Assembly (NCBI GenBank): GCA_964020085.1
Contig: OZ026600.1
Span: forward strand, 26,140,738-26,204,737
DNA: 64,000 nucleotides
Direction: 5' to 3'
Origin: Micromussa lordhowensis
Lineage: Eukaryota > Cnidaria > Anthozoa > Scleractinia > Lobophylliidae
How positions within the stretch are numbered: position 1 is the first letter of the stretch; each line of letters opens with the position of its first letter. A program made the translations under genes and the position numbers. Below, piece after piece: positions 61,301 through 64,000 of this stretch. The notes beneath the pieces were generated by a model that saw only the letters and a program-made list of their open reading frames with translations, was not told the DNA's origin and made no database searches.

Positions 61301-62477
61301 TCTTTCCAGTGGATAAGTGTTAACAAAACAAACCACACTATCCACTGGATAGTGATTTATCCGGTGGACAGCGTTATCCACCTTTTGAACAACCGGGGCC
61401 AAAAATTAAAGAAGAAATGTGCAACTACACACAGACTGGAAGAGTGTAATGTCTACTAACAATGATTTGAATGATGGTAAACACATTGCAATCGAGTACT
61501 TTCTCCTATAAAAACATTTTCAAAGTATGACCGTGATTTATTGTTTTCTGTTTGCGTGCAACCCTTAAAGATAACTTGCTGATGATTACAAACTGGGGTG
61601 TTTTGTCCTCGATTTACACGCCTAATCACTCCTAAGCAAGAAAACAAACACCCACACTCAGTGACTGTCCGTCCACCTACATATAATACTATACCAGGCA
61701 CATAATACCGAATATTAAGCATGCTGTCTAGTACAATTCATTATATATTGCACTCACCATCTGACCTTTTTACGTGTGTTTAGGACAGTTCTTATTTTCA
61801 TAAGACCTACAAAAATAGACAAAGGTTAGGTACTGAGTCAATTGGAATATGTCACCATCATTCTCACAATTTATGGTCATGTGTCCATGGATACAGCATT
61901 TTGCTGTGTGATCACATATCACAACATTTTGCTTCAATGGAATGTTTTGAAGTGTGTCAAGTTAGTCTATTACAATATAAATGCAGTACAACTGACTTGT
62001 CTACTCAATTTTCTTCACAGGACTATTATTCCTAGTGCTGATTGCATATTAGATTCTTGATTACATTTGCACACAGCACTGCATTAGGTTCTTGATTTTA
62101 AATTTTGATTTTTAAAAAATATAACCTTTCAATTGTTTTTTCAATTTGAGGAAAGAGGATTGCATGGGGATTCCAATTCAAAATATAACTCACATCACCA
62201 AAAAATAACCCCTGTTGTTTTGGAAAGCAGGAAACACATGTTCAAAGACTTTTTCGCTCAGTAGGAAATTCTTTAAATATCCACGGAGACTGCCTATAAT
62301 TTGCAGAAACATTTCCCTGGCAAATTGTTAGTGAAAAGCAAGTCTTACCCCATAAACAAGGATCATCAAGACATGAGGAATGATTGCAGACTGTAACCAA
62401 AGGAACGCCGTCTGGTCTGTTTACTGCATTTTTCTCCAAAATATCAAAATTGTACTTTCTGACAAAGTTAAACCACT
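37212..62477 (-). CDS. TAFAZZIN: Tafazzin, 3' ten exons
   Basis: Mitochondrial phospholipid-lysophospholipid transacylase that remodels cardiolipin. Exons in transcript order: 62477-62349, 61806-61758, 60993-60927, 60148-60130, 58779-58699, 58378-58337, 42980-42918, 38352-38300, 37791-37714, 37304-37212. Every junction is AG/GT with matching phase, giving 223 residues in one frame to TGA. Key motifs: [10 protein letters not shown] (acyltransferase HX4D), [63 protein letters not shown] and VTVLIGEP. Human tafazzin carries the same motifs in this order; the RG-DGVYQ join matches its isoform lacking exon 5. The start codon and N-terminal exon(s) are not found and probably lie beyond 64000. The intron 42981-58336 hosts the giant mobile element. 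Confidence 0.95.
37714..37791 (-). CDS. TAFAZZIN: Tafazzin 78-nt exon
   Basis: Acceptor ATTTTACAG, donor GTAAGT, both ends phase 0. It encodes [20 protein letters not shown] and KAKKNA. Confidence 0.92.
38300..38352 (-). CDS. TAFAZZIN: Tafazzin 53-nt exon
   Basis: Acceptor TTTTCTCAG, donor GTAACT. It encodes [17 protein letters not shown] after a split Gly. Ends phase 0. Confidence 0.92.
38627..39185. mobile_element. TIR element rich in ATCGAT motifs
   Basis: Left GTATCCAATCGATGAAATCG and right CGATTTCCATCGATTGGATA(C) are inverted copies. Both sub-ends carry many ATCGATAT/ATCGATTG motifs (38635-38760 and 39055-39180). The centre is unrelated. No gene is seen. It lies within a tafazzin intron. 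Confidence 0.65.
39276..39418. repeat. Hairpin MITE
   Basis: The left arm TCTTATTAGATGTTTTGG and the right arm CCAAAACATCTAATAAGA are inverted. The loop includes CGAGCCCGTAGGGCGAG. Confidence 0.7.
40067..40800 (+). repeat. tRNA-headed SINE interrupted by a MITE
   Basis: The SINE body begins near 40067 (GCGAAGATCATTCTTCACTT) and continues after 40570. Its tRNA-like head is at 40657-40730 (TTTCATAGCTCAATTGGTAG, then ACGGGTTCGAATCCCGT). Its tail GGCTTCTTCTTTCCAATTGC matches the 35 kb copy. The piece 40120-40568 is a separate insertion. Confidence 0.7.
40120..40568. mobile_element. TIR element with CAGTGAAACCTGTATTAAG ends
   Basis: Left CAGTGAAACCTGTATTAAGC and right CTTAATACAGGTTCCACTG are inverted; TA flanks both sides (40118-40119, 40569-40570). 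The interior repeats 'gtccgctta'. The insertion splits a SINE, which confirms its limits. Confidence 0.75.
40801..42780. other. Tafazzin intron, mostly unfeatured
   Basis: I see no exon. A GC-rich patch at 41090-41280 looks like part of a repeat, and there is an ATTA microsatellite at 42630-42678. Confidence 0.35.
42918..42980 (-). CDS. TAFAZZIN: Tafazzin exon after the giant element
   Basis: Acceptor TATTGACAG, donor GTAAGC. It encodes [20 protein letters not shown]. It joins in phase to the exon 15.4 kb upstream at 58337. Confidence 0.92.
44020..44372. repeat. GATC-unit array, left
   Basis: Tandem array dominated by a 16-base unit, GATCGATGGATCGGTA, built of two 8-base GATC-containing halves; about 20 copies with few variants. 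It ends 60 bases before the ATG of the large ORF. Confidence 0.9.
44433..47537 (+). CDS. Transposase-like protein with OTU, CXC and SANT-like domains
   Basis: Intronless 1034-residue ORF. Order: residues 1-25 hydrophobic; ~75-205 a cysteine-bearing ribbon-like segment (CPSC at 97-100, YLCG at 141-144); ~265-510 an RNase H-like core with candidate acidic residues D272 (SADHTFKV), D344 (FYIDNC) or D365 (LDTFHA) and E476 ([11 protein letters not shown]). Then a Ser-rich linker; 683-840 an OTU cysteine-protease domain (Cys694 in PPNGNCFF, His833 in GHYDAV); 864-910 a CXC/tesmin-like zinc domain (nine Cys, ending CENPYG); 956-1025 a SANT/Myb-like helix bundle ([12 protein letters not shown]). OTU enzymes remove ubiquitin; CXC and SANT modules bind DNA. 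I infer an element-encoded transposase; a domesticated gene is the alternative. The ATG at 44433 is the first in frame after the array. Confidence 0.78.
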   Translation: MAVAAKLLKLWFSLFVLVCLTPRGSLVKVNKETKEFIRLVIENSNGQVICFSSGPVRAIPRGTHVKNAVGDSPSAFLIPDVLLWDPLLHFPELVLLCPSCDEKNTQETLNPIRWKDGRKDYDQPRLLYGLRNDVLLVGRVYLCGNKHQILSHDQGILCQLRADFPPPFLLFHKIGVTRELFRFFTSHISAGMSISDVQVLWHQSLFDEYGVRKMCFLTEKNESPEAFPSFLPKGSKVGDKVSTCCYIMGYFEKEHLYHKRMCQMRASSLSADHTFKVSANIGFWCEGKWIQLYDSLFIVMNESGTVLAWKLCKGTAFDKVEDLLTSLKDRLASKGCVVNHFYIDNCCQWRHKLNSVFYGVSIKLDTFHAIQRVVTKIPKRGGSGPLQKLRTQMLQGFKLILRDPTDRGTKRSKPTPSASIIEKNVDNFLIQWKSVEYDGTKVIPQSAINEIEKLLVHVRKGCLSDIPPSGGTSRNEGIHKVLNKTLRKSRIGIQFALALLGIFFYIWNEKTIRATEDQRRIRVTPPIESHFEHLESNQDRSDNHQFGITDQDVVLPKTGDFGFSSYCSTHGQDNTQGGIVEQLNSFLGGVSPNLSSDEDEPSVSENISTPLSPNLSTQQQHEVMKSAKCMAELCEQIQSLGQYARFNPNFLFFTKSSLTLFHSGLVSNKESSALDNVLSNFNMVRVNVPPNGNCFFLAIAYAIVNSIISNKAVSNDLVSHLESLGLMNCKDTNDMSQKLRELIVHEWISHPEDYQPFLGVGQLLHHEASLFLNDGHFASELGNCMALAMANLLNLPIVVITQMESMSVVPITPRETLQCLPIFVAFDHSGEGHYDAVAHGTSPSVVTETQSCSVGSIATNSESCRCGQGARKKESNITSCDNFKKRCKCFQSVKGCNDNCQCLWCENPYGKKAKTEYKSYSSETSKRKRRPREMTTESISGKQFLLKRPCLESVSRWTLLEELALIQIVQSSLTAGGSDIDIDVIAMQYSQLVDNSGIHPKSQAQISGKVISFMNDDRVYKALLKEQVRLNWFC
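48023..48680. mobile_element. TA-flanked MITE, copy 2 (658 bp)
   Basis: It starts and ends at the same bases as the copy at 30476-31225 and has TA on both sides (48021-48022, 48681-48682). It lacks the GTC run and the terminal tandem duplication of copy 1. It is otherwise almost identical, implying recent movement. Confidence 0.85.
48787..49113. repeat. Large hairpin with ~105-base arms
   Basis: 48787-48892 and 49009-49113 are inverted copies with about ten mismatches (for example CCGAGAAAGGAATGTATGTC at 49009 pairs with 48892 back). The loop of about 115 bases carries two inverted CCAAT boxes (CCAATCAATG and GTGATTGGTG). A short ORF (ATG 48957, 85 codons) spans the loop and right arm; it is unrecognised. 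Confidence 0.65.
50383..50576. mobile_element. TTAAAGTG hairpin MITE
   Basis: Ends TTAAAGTGCCTGCGAAGTG and CACTTCATAGGCACTTTAA are inverted, with arms continuing to a GAAATATC centre. The first eight bases equal those of the giant element's termini. Confidence 0.75.
50927..54112 (-). CDS. DUF3987-like P-loop ATPase (two exons)
   Basis: Exon 1 is 54112-52994 (ATG start, donor GTAAGT, phase 0). Exon 2 is 51352-50927 (acceptor GTTTGCAG; 51361 after GTTAACAG also fits), ending TAA; about 514 residues. Residues 86-95 are Walker A ([10 protein letters not shown]), 143-150 Walker B (VPVLCIDE), 119-128 [10 protein letters not shown], then [22 protein letters not shown] and [10 protein letters not shown]. 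These match the motif order of DUF3987 (YfjI-like) ATPases, mostly known from phage and bacterial mobile DNA. The exact reaction of the family is not established; replication-associated ATPase is a guess. It converges with the transposase-like ORF and shares the element's boundaries. A ~1.6-kb intron separates the exons. Confidence 0.72.
51362..52933. other. Intron of the ATPase gene
   Basis: No exon seen. The phrases ACATGCGCC(G/C)... and 'ttcgaatcgacg' recur near 51545 and 51715, suggesting repeat fragments. Confidence 0.35.
54829..54985. repeat. Hairpin upstream of the ATPase gene
   Basis: TGGTTTAGCGTGGTGTGTAC and its complement bracket a second inverted pair (CATCATCACAGTGGTCAAA and TTTGACCACTGTGATGAG). 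It lies 700 bases upstream of the ATPase ATG, inside the giant element. Confidence 0.7.
55796..56345. repeat. GATC-unit array, right (inverted)
   Basis: 8-base units such as GATCCATC and GATCTACT, reverse complements of the left-array units. From about 56027 to 56310 five units form a 40-base higher-order repeat (…GATCTGCTGATCTATT…) present about seven times. The orientation is opposite to the left array. Confidence 0.9.
56531..57571. mobile_element. MITE with 3-bp AAT target duplication
   Basis: Left GTGTGGTTCCAGAAAATATC and right GATATTTTCTGGAACTACAC are inverted; AAT is duplicated at 56528-56530 and 57572-57574. G-rich subterminal stretches lie on both sides. It is inserted in the right terminal region of the giant element. 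A related fragment is at 7829-7930 and a terminus-like scrap at 47690. A 3-bp target is compatible with a Harbinger-like mover (inference). Confidence 0.8.
57633..58330. other. Tafazzin intron right of the giant element
   Basis: No exon except that at 58337-58378. At 57720-57880 is a fragment related to the interior of 3870-4114. Repeated 'aaggatcct'/'gatcttgc' phrases occupy 57900-58280. Confidence 0.4.
58337..58378 (-). CDS. TAFAZZIN: Tafazzin 42-nt exon
   Basis: Acceptor TGTCATAG, donor GTAAGA. It encodes [13 protein letters not shown], aligning with the human KVNMSSEFLRFKW stretch. It is the last exon before the intron that holds the giant element. Confidence 0.88.
58699..58779 (-). CDS. 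TAFAZZIN: Tafazzin exon with FPEG motif
   Basis: Acceptor ATCATCAG, donor GTAACC. It encodes [20 protein letters not shown] and VHVFPE, with the Gly codon split across the junction. An alternative acceptor AACAGCAG further upstream would also keep phase and add a few residues (EYRSS). Confidence 0.92.
58900..59780. repeat. Repeat rich in AAGACTC phrases
   Basis: Phrases such as CCAAGACTGAGAC, CAAGACTC and ACGAGCCCGAGAC recur at 58950-59080 and 59620-59750, partly inverted. Probably a diverged element within a tafazzin intron; limits are uncertain. Confidence 0.4.
60130..60148 (-). CDS. TAFAZZIN: Tafazzin 19-nt micro-exon
   Basis: Acceptor TTTTTGCAG, donor GTGAGC. It encodes only AIPVVR plus one base. 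It fits phase and family sequence (VPVxRG) on both sides and would be missed by ORF-based annotation. Confidence 0.87.
60927..60993 (-). CDS. TAFAZZIN: Tafazzin 67-nt exon
   Basis: Acceptor GCTTTAAG, donor GTATGA. It encodes [20 protein letters not shown] and AK, the family's 'aa.di.ft...s.ff..gk' segment. Ends phase 0. Confidence 0.88.
61254..61400. mobile_element. Hairpin MITE with GGCCCC ends
   Basis: Left GGCCCCAGTTGTTCAAAGGC and right CACCTTTTGAACAACCGGGGCC are inverted, with internal ATCCACTGGATAGTG palindromes. Its ends resemble those of 3870-4114. Confidence 0.75.
61758..61806 (-). CDS. TAFAZZIN: Tafazzin 49-nt exon
   Basis: Acceptor TTTTTGTAG, donor GTGAGT. It encodes [16 protein letters not shown] plus two bases of a Trp codon completed by the next exon, corresponding to the human ILKLRHIWNLKLMRW region. 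Confidence 0.88.
62349..62477 (-). CDS. TAFAZZIN: Tafazzin exon with HX4D catalytic motif
   Basis: Acceptor TTTGTTTAG, donor GTAAGA, ends phase 1. It encodes WFNFVRKYN... and [16 protein letters not shown]; the catalytic His and Asp are both present. The longer open frame on either side is intron. Confidence 0.93.
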
Positions 62478-62559
62478 CTAAACAAAGATATAACAAAGGG
62501 AAATCAGGTGTCAGTAAGTATATCCCCTGGGAATAGTTAAAAACAAAGAGCTGCAAATG

Positions 62560-64000
62560 GGAGGGAAAGGGGATAAAAAAGGATATCTAGCAAAATCCCC
62601 CAAAGATTTATTAACAACACTGTCTGGCTAAAGGATTTTTTTTTACCATGTTTGAATAAAGTTATCTAAGTCAACTTTTACCATTTACCCCCTCATGGTC
62701 CACTTCCCCCAAAATAACTTACAGCGTACAATCACAGTTGACAAAGCCCTTACACAACAGAGCAAGTTCACAACTGTTCCCTCTCATGGCTTCTGTCTTT
62801 GTTTACATGATATCACCAGAAAATTTCATATCTGAACAAGTCATACCAGCACATGTTCTGACTGCTGTTGCTATACCGGAACAGGAATTTCCTTCTAGTA
62901 CAAAATCTCACAACAGTATTGAGTAAAAAAGAATGACCACTCATTTCAGTTTGACAACAGTCTCATGGGAGGCTGGAACAGGTGGCACATACATAGGTTT
63001 TCAATGTTGGACATGTGATGAAGAATACATTTTAGAATGTACCTTCATATACACATGATACGAAATCAAGTAGTTATCCTGGCATGGAACATGCTCCAGT
63101 GCGAGTTTTCCCATGTAAACACTTTCTAACACAACTGCCTGAAACTCCTTAACTACTTACTTACTCCTTTGTTTGGCCTATATGTCGACATGCCACTGGA
63201 TAGGGTATGGTGTTTTTTTGCCACGCTGGTATACAATGTTACTTGCCTCTGTCCTAAACAGAGTGTCTGGAAAACCCGAATAGCAAATAGTCCCGAATAG
63301 CAAATAGCGAAAAGTGTGAACAGTCGCAAGCAATCGCGAATAGTGATGAATAGAGGCAAACAGGGGTGGGAATAGTGACAAATGACAGAAATTTGGTACC
63401 CAGTACCTCACTGTAACCTCGCAGCAATGTGGGATAGGATTTTCCTGCTAAAAAGCATAAATTCACTGACATTCTGTTGCTTATATTTGGATAATTATAA
63501 TTAACCAGTTATCAGAGCAAGTTTTTGTGTCTTTTCAGTTGATAAACCAATCACAGAACACTTGCCTCACATTTGTATTTTATTGTTTTTTCACAGAATG
63601 TGCTTGGTCAAATCTCTCAGCGTCCGCAAATAAAGCGATTGCTTCACATGGTTCAACAGCTGAACTAAAACGGTGCAGTATTCACGACTATTTGTGACAA
63701 TTCACTACTGTTCAAGACTATTTGCACTATTCGAGACTATTCCCACTATTAGCAATTATCCTGCGAAATCGCATGGAATATCGTCTGACACTTTGCCGAC
63801 AAGGACGTAGGCCGAGTCGGCTAAAATCAGACGATATTCCGTGAGATTGAGCAGGATGATTGTTTTATTATTCAACATATTGATAACAAAACAGCCTAAC
63901 ATTTTTAAATCTCTCTGTCAACATTTTCTCACTTCACTTTTTCTTCCCACGTACGAAGCTACATGTACGTATACCGCCGGATATCTGTTACCTACGGATG
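62560..64000. other. Right edge: repeat-rich, no exon found
   Basis: I looked for tafazzin's N-terminal exon on the minus strand and did not find a convincing one. Inverted 'aatagcaaatagt' blocks at 63285-63365 and 63690-63755, and a GGAATATCGTCTGA palindrome at 63774-63840, mark MITE sequence. Confidence 0.4.

Noticed and set aside
63591..63670. Possible last exon on the + strand (NVLGQISQRPQIKRLLHMV...) after a TTTTTCACAG acceptor
   Set aside because: It lies within inverted repeat sequence, and no partner exon on the plus strand was found nearby. The translation matches no family I know.

Overview
The window is a stretch of animal nuclear genome, most likely from a cnidarian and probably a stony coral. 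The evidence is intron-rich genes with GT-AG junctions, protein sequences that match animal families but are divergent from vertebrates, dense MITE-like palindromes, and tRNA-headed SINEs of a kind familiar from coral assemblies. The species assignment is inference; the gene identifications rest on motifs and on splice phases that agree across every junction.

Layout. (1) 1-16.7 kb, + strand: the 3' part of a LRRK-type ROCO kinase gene in eight exons (LRR, Roc GTPase, COR, kinase, WD40-like end), with a long low-complexity insertion inside COR. Its 5' exons lie before the window. (2) 18.7-19.2 kb, + strand: a single-exon Gemin6 gene. (3) 23.5-27.5 kb, - strand: a two-exon SLC35B2-type PAPS transporter gene. 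(4) 27.8-31.6 kb: a DNA transposon with about 0.5-kb terminal inverted repeats and a 6-bp target duplication. It carries a helix-turn-helix leader exon and is interrupted by a TA-flanked MITE. (5) 37.2-62.5 kb, - strand: a tafazzin (cardiolipin transacylase) gene with at least ten small exons, read out exon by exon here. The first exon(s) lie beyond the right edge.

The most unusual object sits inside one tafazzin intron, at about 43.24-57.63 kb. It is a roughly 14.4-kb composite bounded by inverted TTAAAGTG-type termini, a perfect 34-bp inverted subterminal block and two inverted arrays of 8-bp GATC-containing units. Between the arrays are two convergent protein-coding units. One is a 1034-codon intronless ORF combining a zinc-ribbon/DDE-transposase-like part, an OTU cysteine-protease domain, a CXC (tesmin-like) zinc domain and a SANT-like C terminus. 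The other is a two-exon gene for a DUF3987-like P-loop ATPase. I read this as a giant, possibly self-mobilising DNA transposon, and it is the best candidate here for an undescribed system.

The cellular genes (LRRK, Gemin6, SLC35B2, tafazzin) are functionally unrelated neighbours, as is normal in animal genomes. Most remaining sequence is intron or spacer filled with nested mobile-element remnants: tRNA-headed SINEs, a truncated LINE, and many hairpin MITEs.
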